From positions 1 through 34,235 of the forward strand of contig CAJOGK010000069.1 in assembly GCA_905234145.1 (NCBI GenBank): 34,235 bases of DNA. The letters run 5' to 3'. Both the position numbers and the translations under genes were made by a program. Source of the DNA: an uncultured Prevotella sp. (GTDB taxonomy: Bacteria > Bacteroidota > Bacteroidia > Bacteroidales > Bacteroidaceae). The first letter of the stretch is position 1. The number at the start of each line of letters is the position of its first letter. Positions 24,462 through 31,458 of the stretch are shown here, piece by piece. Below the pieces are notes generated by a model. That model was not told the DNA's origin. It did no database searches and saw only the letters and a program-made list of their open reading frames with translations.

Positions 24462-25444
24462 TACTTAATAATCAGCGACATACCAGGACGCAGACCCTCC
24501 ATCTTCTCTACGGGGCGCGCCTTTACTTCAAAGGTCTTCAGGTCATACTGGCCGTTGGCCTTGGTAGCCTTCCATACAGCATACGAACCCTGATCCTTCA
24601 TATAATATACCTTCATCTTTACTTCCTTGTTGAAAGCAGGAACGAAAGCCTGGAACTCTGAGCCTACCTGCAGACCGTTCAACTGGTCTTCGCGCACATT
24701 GAAAGTGCCCCACATATCGTCCATCACGGAAATCGACATGATGGGAGAACCTGTACCTACCAATTCGCCCACTTTGGGATATACGTCACTCACCTCACCC
24801 TCCATCTGGGCAACCTGTACGGTTTCGTGGATATAGGAATTCACCTCCTGTACGGCACCTTTGGCGCGACCTACCTGAGCAGCAGCGGCCAGCTTATCCT
24901 CCATACGGGCACCATTCACAGCCATATCATACTGACTCTGAGCAGCTTTCACCTGCGCTTCCATTGCCTTGTAACTTGCCAAAGCCTCATCGCGCTTCTG
25001 CATGCTCATCACGCCCTCATCGTACAGACGTTGTACGCGATTGTATGATTTCTCGGCAATCTCAAGACCAGCCTTTGCTTGCTGCAATACAGAGAAAGCA
25101 CCCTGGATCTGCTCCTTGCGGGCACCGTTCTGTGCCTTCAGTTCCAGCGCAGCAGCTGCGTTCTGCGCACTCCGTGCCTGCTCCATCTTGGCGAGCACAT
25201 CCGGGGCATCCAGAATGGCAAGCGTATCTCCTACCTTTACATAGTCGCCCTCCTTTACACGAAGCTCCAGTATTCTTCCAGGTACCTTACTCGATACACG
25301 GTATTCTGTAACCTCTACCTGACCTTGAATCATCTCTGGGTCACGTCCAAGCGCAAAGAATCCGATGAGCGCTACGACGATTACTACTGCTACAAATCCA
25401 ACGATGGCAAGCAGTATGTTGTTATGTTGACTTTTTGCTGACAT
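24461..25444 (-). CDS. HlyD family periplasmic adaptor
   Basis: A 327-residue membrane-fusion protein: one N-terminal membrane helix (VGFVAVVIVVALIGFFAL), then the biotinyl-lipoyl half (LELRVKEGDYVKVGDTLAIL). Next come a long coiled-coil hairpin (about residues 75-200), the second lipoyl half (GEVSDVYPKVGELVGTGSPI) and a beta-barrel. The size matches YbhG/EmrA-like adaptors that couple ABC-2 permeases to TolC. It follows tolC across a spacer filled by a heptamer repeat. Confidence 0.92.
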   Translation of the reverse strand: MSAKSQHNNILLAIVGFVAVVIVVALIGFFALGRDPEMIQGQVEVTEYRVSSKVPGRILELRVKEGDYVKVGDTLAILDAPDVLAKMEQARSAQNAAAALELKAQNGARKEQIQGAFSVLQQAKAGLEIAEKSYNRVQRLYDEGVMSMQKRDEALASYKAMEAQVKAAQSQYDMAVNGARMEDKLAAAAQVGRAKGAVQEVNSYIHETVQVAQMEGEVSDVYPKVGELVGTGSPIMSISVMDDMWGTFNVREDQLNGLQVGSEFQAFVPAFNKEVKMKVYYMKDQGSYAVWKATKANGQYDLKTFEVKARPVEKMEGLRPGMSLIIK

Positions 25445-25451
25445 AATTATA

Positions 25452-25485
25452 TTTACGATTTACGGATTTACGATTTACGATTTTA
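25452..25485. repeat. 7-bp tandem repeat (TTTACGA) between tolC and hlyD
   Basis: Units TTTACGA, TTTACGGA, TTTACGA, TTTACGA, TTTTA. It supplies the stop codon of the TolC-like gene and ends about 7 bp before the hlyD start. In the direction of transcription it reads as (TCGTAAA)n, the same sense as the copies at 17229 and 28165. Confidence 0.88.
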
Positions 25486-26937
25486 TTCCAATGTGCCGAG
25501 CGACTTCTGCAGATCCACCTGTGAGAGTTTCACGTCGATTTCTGCATCAATCTTCTGCGATTGTGCCTGTAACCAAGCTGTCTGTGCCTCCATCACGGTG
25601 GCTGGTGTTATCACCCCCTCACTGAAGCCCAAGTTTGCTGTGCGCAAATTCTCGTTGGCACGGGCGATATTAGCCTGCGCCATCGTCAGTTTCTTATTGG
25701 CCTCGTCCACCTTAAAGGTATTCTGGTTTACCTGCAACTCTATCAACTCGCGGGCCTCTGCCAATTCCAGATTGGCAATAGAGGTAGCACCCTTCGATGC
25801 TCTTACCTTATACATCACGTCGCCCCAGTTCCATACGGGTACACGCAGCATCACACCTACATGCCAGAAGCCACCGAATTTACGCTGGAAGCCATCAAAC
25901 AGGTTAGGATTGCTCACGGCATAGCCACCCGTCAAAAGCAACTGAGGCATATTGCCAGCCTTCAACACATTCGTAGCCTGCTTCGAGAGGGCTACTGAGT
26001 TTTGCAGCAACTTCAACTCCGGACGATTCTCCACAGCTTTCTCCACATCGAGCTTTGGTGCCAGTTCTACCACAGCGATACTCTCCTTCTGCTCGTCTTC
26101 GAGTGTTATCTGCTCGTTGAGCGGTAGTCCGCAGAGCTGATTCAGCAACATGCGCGAGAGCACGAGTCCGTCGTCTACCTTGGTCAGTGTCATCTCGGCC
26201 TCGTTTACCTTTACTTCTACACTCAGGCCGTCGCTCTTCGTTGCCACGCCCTCGTCTATCATCTTGTGTACGTCGCTATTCAGTTTCTTCACGAGATCCA
26301 GATAGCCCTCGGCCAACTTCTTCTTATGATAGAGCGATACCACCTGCCAGTAAGCTTGGTCGATACGATACAAGGTAGCCTGGCGACGGGCTTCCGTCTG
26401 ATTATCAGCCATTTTCTCATTGATACTGGCCATCTTGTTCAGGGCGATAATGCTACCACCCATAAACAGGGGTTGTGTGAGCACCACGCTACCGGCAAAT
26501 ACATTGCGGGTATCAGTGTGGAAGGCGTCCACGAGTTTCTGTCCTAAACTGTTGAGCATCGTTTCCACCGTAGGTGCCAAATTGCCCAACACTGCGGCCA
26601 ACGTCGGATTTTGTGCAGCCATTGGTGCAAGCGTCTGCCCCAGTCCGGTACTCATCGCTGTGCCCAAATTGCTGAATCCAGCCTTATTTTCCTCGCTTAG
26701 CAAGGATATCTCCCTACTGGTATATTCGTAGGTTCCAACGGCACTCACATGAGGCAGATACTTCGTGCGCGCCGACTTTCGCAGATTGGCCGCTACGTCC
26801 TGCTTCAGCTTCGAAATGCCTAGTTGCTTATTGTTGCGCAAAGCCATCTGCCGGCAACTGTCGAGCGAAAGCACTCGCTGACCGCTTGCAGATAGTACTG
26901 TGCCCAAAAGCAACAATAATCCAATGCGTCTTCTCAT
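25483..26937 (-). CDS. TolC-like outer membrane efflux protein
   Basis: A 484-residue outer membrane factor with a signal peptide (RIGLLLLLGTVLSASG). It has the two-repeat OEP layout: LDSCRQMALRNNKQLGISKL opens the first and VEKAVENRPELKLLQNSVAL the second, each followed by long helices. The pattern YLPHVSAVGTYEYTS is the usual strand after the first helix. It gives the exporter its outer membrane channel. It starts 2 nt after the stop of the upstream coiled-coil gene. Confidence 0.94.
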   Translation of the reverse strand: MRRRIGLLLLLGTVLSASGQRVLSLDSCRQMALRNNKQLGISKLKQDVAANLRKSARTKYLPHVSAVGTYEYTSREISLLSEENKAGFSNLGTAMSTGLGQTLAPMAAQNPTLAAVLGNLAPTVETMLNSLGQKLVDAFHTDTRNVFAGSVVLTQPLFMGGSIIALNKMASINEKMADNQTEARRQATLYRIDQAYWQVVSLYHKKKLAEGYLDLVKKLNSDVHKMIDEGVATKSDGLSVEVKVNEAEMTLTKVDDGLVLSRMLLNQLCGLPLNEQITLEDEQKESIAVVELAPKLDVEKAVENRPELKLLQNSVALSKQATNVLKAGNMPQLLLTGGYAVSNPNLFDGFQRKFGGFWHVGVMLRVPVWNWGDVMYKVRASKGATSIANLELAEARELIELQVNQNTFKVDEANKKLTMAQANIARANENLRTANLGFSEGVITPATVMEAQTAWLQAQSQKIDAEIDVKLSQVDLQKSLGTLE

Positions 26938-26939
26938 GT

Positions 26940-27815
26940 CTATTTATTAAAACTAAATGTTCTTGATCCAATCATATTGCCGTCGGCAAAGATACTTACG
27001 CGATAGTCGCCTGCCTCCAGCATCTGACTTACGTTCCAATAGGTTACTACAGGTGTTTCCTCACCCGTGTACTCTATAATCTTTTTCATCGAGCACTCCA
27101 GATTCTTGTTCTCGTAGGCGAAAGTGCCACCACCCGAAAGCGTATTGCCGCCAGGGTTCTGAATGCGCACATACACCGTGCGGTTGCCGTTCGATGCCGT
27201 CACGTTCTTGGCGATGGTAAAGGCCACCTTCATCTGCGTACAGTCTTTCAGTTTCTTGGCCTCCTTGCCGCGCTTGTTCAGCAACTGCAACTGAATGCCG
27301 GTAGCGTCGAGCTGGGCAGCGATCGCCACCTTCTCCGATAGCGAGGCCTTCTCATGACTCAGACCTGCCACCTGCTGGTTCCTTTGTTCCAACTCAGCCT
27401 TCACGGTGGTATTCTCCTGCTTCAGACTCTCGTTCAGTCTGTTCAGCGAGTCTATCTGCATCACGTAGTCTCGCAACACGGCTCTTACTGTGGCGAGTTC
27501 CTTTTTCAGTCGTGCTATCTCGCGCGCATCCGTGGCCTTCACCTGCTTCAGCTCTTGCAGCAACTGCTGGGTTCGCATCTGCTCCTGAGTCAGTTGCTCA
27601 ATGATACTGTCGTTATTAATCTGAGTCTTCATCTCACTATACTGCAAGGTAAAGCGCTCATACTCATTCTCCATTTCCTTTTTATCCAGTTCGGCCAGCT
27701 CCTGCATATCTTGGTTTACCTGCTTTTGCTCTTGCAGATTAAGGAAGAGCCACACGAGTCCACCTACCAGAATCAGGATGACGATAACGAACGAAATTAA
27801 TACTTTCTTATTCAT
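26940..27815 (-). CDS. Membrane-anchored coiled-coil protein of unknown function
   Basis: A 291-residue protein: one N-terminal membrane helix (LISFVIVILILVGGLVWLFL), a long coiled coil (about residues 28-165), then a beta-rich C-terminal domain (about 190-291). The C-terminal domain includes TVYVRIQNPGGNTLSGGGTF and ends ADGNMIGSRTFSFNK. It is predicted to span the inner membrane with the coil in the periplasm. I recognise it only as a conserved Bacteroidota type without a named function. First gene of the exporter operon, so a structural or adaptor role is an inference. Confidence 0.8.
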   Translation of the reverse strand: MNKKVLISFVIVILILVGGLVWLFLNLQEQKQVNQDMQELAELDKKEMENEYERFTLQYSEMKTQINNDSIIEQLTQEQMRTQQLLQELKQVKATDAREIARLKKELATVRAVLRDYVMQIDSLNRLNESLKQENTTVKAELEQRNQQVAGLSHEKASLSEKVAIAAQLDATGIQLQLLNKRGKEAKKLKDCTQMKVAFTIAKNVTASNGNRTVYVRIQNPGGNTLSGGGTFAYENKNLECSMKKIIEYTGEETPVVTYWNVSQMLEAGDYRVSIFADGNMIGSRTFSFNK

Positions 27816-27835
27816 ACTTTTTTATTTTGCGCGTG

Positions 27836-27866
27836 CAAAATTAAGCCTTTTTGGTGAAATATCAAA
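27836..27866 (-). promoter_or_regulatory. Promoter of the exporter-S8-xseAB operon
   Basis: On the minus strand TTTG (27863-27866), a 19-bp spacer, TAATTTTG (27836-27843). It is divergent from the cyd promoter; the two -33 boxes are about 27 bp apart. Confidence 0.75.
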
Positions 27867-27893
27867 AGAAATGGCCATTTTTTAAGTTATTTA

Positions 27894-27925
27894 TTTGGAA
27901 GTTATGAAGAAATAACGTATATTTG
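27894..27925 (+). promoter_or_regulatory. Promoter of the DUF4492-cydAB operon
   Basis: TTTG (27894-27897), 20-bp spacer, TATATTTG (27918-27925). A complete Bacteroidota promoter 20 bp before the first ATG. Confidence 0.88.
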
Positions 27926-27945
27926 CAAAGTTAAAACAATAGCCT

Positions 27946-28167
27946 ATGAGAAAAGAGAGTTTTCTCTACCGAGTGTTCGACCTCTATTACGACGGATTCC
28001 GCTCCATGCGCCTTGGAAAGACGCTATGGGCGATTATCTTGATTAAACTATTCGTTATTTTCGTCGTCTTAAAACTCTTTTTCTTTCCCAATTTCCTGAA
28101 GCAGCATGCCGAGGGCGATGAAGCAGGCTACGTGGCCACCGAGCTTACCGAGCGCGCTGCAGAGTAA
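27946..28167 (+). CDS. DUF4492 small membrane protein, first gene of the cyd operon
   Basis: A 73-residue protein: amphipathic N-terminus (ESFLYRVFDLYYDGFRSMRL), one membrane helix (TLWAIILIKLFVIFVVLKLF), and a short acidic tail. It matches DUF4492, which in Bacteroidota sits directly before cydA. By position and size it may be an accessory subunit of cytochrome bd comparable to CydX, but that role is inferred. A heptamer repeat separates it from cydA. Confidence 0.88.
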   Translation: MRKESFLYRVFDLYYDGFRSMRLGKTLWAIILIKLFVIFVVLKLFFFPNFLKQHAEGDEAGYVATELTERAAE

Positions 28168-28191
28168 ATCAGTAAATTCGTAAATCGTAAA
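28165..28191 (+). repeat. 7-bp tandem repeat (TCGTAAA) between DUF4492 gene and cydA
   Basis: Degenerate units TAAATCAG, TAAATTCG, TAAATCG, TAAATAT, directly after the stop codon and about 10 bp before the cydA start. It has the same transcriptional sense as the arrays at 17229-17264 and 25452-25485. Confidence 0.75.
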
Positions 28192-28201
28192 TATTACAAT
28201 T

Positions 28202-29734
28202 ATGTTCAACAATTTATTATTAAACATTGACGCAGGAACGATCGACTGGTCGAGAGCGCAATTCGCCCTCACAGCCATCTATCACTGGCTCTTTGTGCCC
28301 CTAACGCTAGGATTAGCTGTTATCATGGGCATTATGGAAACTATTTATTATCGTACGAAAGATGAATTCTGGAAGACAACCGCCCAGTTCTGGCAGAAGT
28401 TGTTTGGTATCAACTTCGCGATGGGTGTAGCTACCGGTATCATCCTTGAGTTCGAGTTTGGTACTAACTGGAGTAACTATTCCTGGTTTGTAGGCGATAT
28501 CTTCGGAGCGCCATTGGCCGTCGAGGGTATCGTGGCCTTCTTCATGGAGTCTACCTTTGTGGCAGTCATGTTTTTTGGTTGGAAGAAAGTCTCTGCTGGC
28601 TTCCATCTCGCCTCTACGTGGCTCACGGGTTTAGGCGCCACCATCTCTGCTTGGTGGATTCTCGTAGCCAATGCCTGGATGCAGTATCCCGTAGGTTGCG
28701 AGTTCAATCCCGACACCATGCGTAACGAGATGGTATCCTTTGCCGAGGTAGCCCTCTCGCCCTTCGCTGTCAGCAAATTCTGCCACACGGTTACTTCCGC
28801 TTGGATTATCGGTGGTGTCTTCTGCGTAGGCGTATGTTGCTGGTACTTATTAAAAAAGCGCGAAACGAAGATGGCCGTCGAGAGCCTCAAGATTGGTGCT
28901 GGTGTAGGTTTGGTAGCTGCTTTGCTGGCAGGTGCCACAGGCCACAAGTCGGGTATGGACGTAGCCAATGTTCAGCCCATGAAGCTCGCTGCAATGGAGG
29001 CACTCTACGATGGTGGCACCGAACAGGGTCTGAAGCTTATCGAGGGCATCGAAGTACCTTACGGCCTCTCTATCATGGCCACCAACGATCCTCAGGGATT
29101 TGTGCCTGGCATCAACGACCTGCTCAACGGTTATACCACGCCTGATGGCAAGACAGAGCCTAGTGCCGAACAGAAGATCGAAATGGGTAAGCAGGCCATC
29201 GCCGCCCTTGCTGCTTATCGTAAGGCTAAGGCCGAGGGTGCCGACGAAGCAACGCTCAACGCCCAGCTCTCAATTTTAAACACCAATATGAAGTATTTCG
29301 GCTACGGCTATATCAAGGATAAGACCGATTTGATACCACCCGTATGGATCAATTTCTGGGCATTCCGCGTGATGGTGGGTCTGGGTTGCTTGTTTATCCT
29401 GTTCTTCGCCGTTGTACTGGCCGTTACCTACAAGTTCCCCAAGCCGCTGTTTAAGAATTACGATATCACCAACCTGCCTGCTTGGCATTATTGGTTGGCT
29501 ATCCTGCTTATCCCGCTGAGCTATATCGGCTCTGAGTGCGGATGGCTAGTAGCTGAGTTTGGCCGTCAGCCCTGGACGATTCAGGACATGTTGCCCACGT
29601 GGGCTGCTGTCAGTGATATCCAGGCTTCGAATGTCGCCATCACCTTCTTCATGTTCCTCATTCTCTTCACCACCATGCTGGTAGTCGAGATCAACATTTT
29701 GCTCAAACAAATTAAGAAAGGACCACAATCATGA
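28202..29734 (+). CDS. cydA: Cytochrome bd ubiquinol oxidase subunit I
   Basis: A 510-residue membrane protein that oxidises quinol and carries haems b558, b595 and d. Seen are WSRAQFALTAIYHWLFVPLT with the haem-ligand His28, the EGIVAFFMESTFVAVMFFGW helix and the FCHTVTSAW segment. The late GWLVAEFGRQPWTIQ motif is also present. The region between FVPGIND and YFGYGYIKDKTDLIPP is the periplasmic Q-loop area. It includes an alanine/lysine-rich stretch with LNAQLS encoded by a heptamer repeat. The stop overlaps cydB as ATGA. Allows oxygen scavenging or microaerobic respiration. Confidence 0.97.
   Translation: MFNNLLLNIDAGTIDWSRAQFALTAIYHWLFVPLTLGLAVIMGIMETIYYRTKDEFWKTTAQFWQKLFGINFAMGVATGIILEFEFGTNWSNYSWFVGDIFGAPLAVEGIVAFFMESTFVAVMFFGWKKVSAGFHLASTWLTGLGATISAWWILVANAWMQYPVGCEFNPDTMRNEMVSFAEVALSPFAVSKFCHTVTSAWIIGGVFCVGVCCWYLLKKRETKMAVESLKIGAGVGLVAALLAGATGHKSGMDVANVQPMKLAAMEALYDGGTEQGLKLIEGIEVPYGLSIMATNDPQGFVPGINDLLNGYTTPDGKTEPSAEQKIEMGKQAIAALAAYRKAKAEGADEATLNAQLSILNTNMKYFGYGYIKDKTDLIPPVWINFWAFRVMVGLGCLFILFFAVVLAVTYKFPKPLFKNYDITNLPAWHYWLAILLIPLSYIGSECGWLVAEFGRQPWTIQDMLPTWAAVSDIQASNVAITFFMFLILFTTMLVVEINILLKQIKKGPQS
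29254..29281 (+). repeat. 7-bp tandem repeat (CTCAAC type) inside cydA
   Basis: Units GCTCAAC, GCCCAGC, TCTCAAT, TTTAAAC encode LNAQLSILN. On the coding strand, xseA has CTCAACGCTCAGCTCTCAA, nearly identical. Confidence 0.7.
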
Positions 29735-30876
29735 CATACGATTTTCTTCAGCATTATTGGTGCTTCATCGTTTCGCTATTAGGTGCGATTCTGGTATTCC
29801 TGCTGTTTGTACAGGGAGCCAATTCTGTGGCAGGTTCACTGGGCTTTACGCCCGAAGGCCGTCGACTGGTATATAACTCTACGGGCCGCAAGTGGGAGTT
29901 CACGTTTACCACGCTCGTTACGTTTGGTGGTGCTTTCTTTGCCTCGTTCCCCCTCTTCTACTCCACCTCGTTTGGCGGTGCTTACTGGCTTTGGATGATT
30001 ATCCTCTTCACGTTTGTGCTACAGGCTGTCAGCTACGAGTTCCAGAACAAGATAGGCAATGTACTGGGCCCCAAGACGTTCCAGTTCTTCCTTACGCTCA
30101 ACGGCATCGTTGGCCCGTTGCTCCTTGGTGGTGCTGTAGCCACCTTCTTCGAGGGCAGCAATTTCCTCATCGACAAGAACAATCTGATCGATGCTGGTGC
30201 CATCACACCGATCATCTCCCGTTGGGCGAATGCTTCTCATGGTCTCGATGCCCTGTTGAATCCCTGGGTACTCGTCTTAGGTTTTGCCGTCGTGTTCCTG
30301 GCACGCGTACTGGGCATCCTTTATGTGATGAACAATGTAGCCGACGAGGGCATCCGCTCGCGCGGAAGTGTAAGATTAATTGGTGCAGCCGTTCCTTTCC
30401 TCGTACTCTTTGTGGCCTATCTTATCCACCTGTTGCTCAAGGATGGCTATGCCGTTAACGACGAGGGCATGATCTATATGGAGCCTTATAAGTACTTTAA
30501 TAACTTTATCACCATGTGGTATCTGTTAGTCGTGCTGCTCATTGGTGTCGTACTGGTGCTCTTCGGCATTGGCAAGACTATTTTCTCAAAGGGTTATATC
30601 GGTGGTATCTGGCCTGCTGGTATCGGCACGGTGCTTACCGTTCTGGCTCTGCTGCTCTGCTCGGCTTGGAACAATACGGCCTATTATCCCTCTACGGCCG
30701 ACCTCCAGTCGTCGCTCACCCTGCAGAACTCCTGCTCTAGCGAGTTCACGCTTACCACGATGTTCTATGTATCGCTGTTGGTTCCGTTTGTGCTGGCTTA
30801 CATTATCTATGCTTGGCGCGCCATCGATGCCAAGAAGCTCACGAAGGATGAACTCCACTCCGATCACGCTTACTAA
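29731..30876 (+). CDS. cydB: Cytochrome bd ubiquinol oxidase subunit II
   Basis: A 381-residue subunit with about nine membrane helices. The opening WCFIVSLLGAILVFLLFVQG, a long soluble-face loop after FQNKIGNVLGPKTF, and FAVVFLARVLGILYVMNN are typical of the Bacteroidota form. That form is longer than a minimal CydB. It is translationally coupled to cydA and is the last gene before a strong bidirectional terminator. Confidence 0.96.
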   Translation: MTYDFLQHYWCFIVSLLGAILVFLLFVQGANSVAGSLGFTPEGRRLVYNSTGRKWEFTFTTLVTFGGAFFASFPLFYSTSFGGAYWLWMIILFTFVLQAVSYEFQNKIGNVLGPKTFQFFLTLNGIVGPLLLGGAVATFFEGSNFLIDKNNLIDAGAITPIISRWANASHGLDALLNPWVLVLGFAVVFLARVLGILYVMNNVADEGIRSRGSVRLIGAAVPFLVLFVAYLIHLLLKDGYAVNDEGMIYMEPYKYFNNFITMWYLLVVLLIGVVLVLFGIGKTIFSKGYIGGIWPAGIGTVLTVLALLLCSAWNNTAYYPSTADLQSSLTLQNSCSSEFTLTTMFYVSLLVPFVLAYIIYAWRAIDAKKLTKDELHSDHAY

Positions 30877-30883
30877 ATAAAAG

Positions 30884-30910
30884 GCCTCGCCGATTGGCGA
30901 GGCTTTATTT
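30884..30910. terminator. Bidirectional terminator between cydB and the TlpA-like gene
   Basis: Perfect 8-bp stem GCCTCGCC (30884-30891) and GGCGAGGC (30896-30903) with a GATT loop. TTTATTTT follows on the plus strand and CTTTTATTT on the minus strand. The stop codon of the minus-strand gene lies within the plus-side T-run. Confidence 0.92.
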
Positions 30911-31444
30911 TAGCAGTTCATCCAAGAACGTATAAAACGCCGGATCCTCTCCTACCACCGTCTTTACCACTTTTCCCTCAGGATCGATAATCACCTTCGT
31001 GGGGAATCCCGAAATCCGATATTTCTCACCTACGCCCCGCATGGCCTTCACGTCGCAACGCACGTGCAGCCAGGGTATCTGGTGCTCGTTTACCGCAGCC
31101 CGCCATCTTTCTTCCGTGTCATTGCAGTCTACGCCCAGAATCTCCAGCTTATCCTTATACTTGGCGTAGTAGGCCTTCATGTTGGGGAGGCCGCGAATAC
31201 ACCATACGCACCACGATCCCCAGAAGTCGAGGATTACGTATTTGCCCCTCAGCGACGACAGCTTCAGCTTGTTGCCTTGCAGGTCGGGCAATTCAATCTC
31301 TGGTGCCATCTCTGCCCCGTCTTCAGCCGTTACAGCCTCTGTATCAGCACTAGCCGCCTGATTCTTATTCGCACGCTGACCGCACGATGCTACCATTACC
31401 ATCGCCATCGCCAGCATTACCATTATTACGATTTTTTTCATCAT
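30905..31444 (-). CDS. TlpA-like thioredoxin-fold lipoprotein
   Basis: A 179-residue periplasmic redox protein. The lipobox VASC puts the lipidated Cys at 21. After an acidic linker the thioredoxin fold starts at PEIELPDLQGNKLKLSSLRG, with the active site WGSWCVWC (Cys79, Cys82) and the cis-Pro region ISGFPTKVIID. Relatives reduce disulfides in cytochrome or surface-protein maturation. It lies 14 nt after the GH3 gene and is cotranscribed; no functional link between them is evident. Confidence 0.92.
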   Translation of the reverse strand: MMKKIVIMVMLAMAMVMVASCGQRANKNQAASADTEAVTAEDGAEMAPEIELPDLQGNKLKLSSLRGKYVILDFWGSWCVWCIRGLPNMKAYYAKYKDKLEILGVDCNDTEERWRAAVNEHQIPWLHVRCDVKAMRGVGEKYRISGFPTKVIIDPEGKVVKTVVGEDPAFYTFLDELLK

Positions 31445-31458
31445 CCTATTTTTATTAT

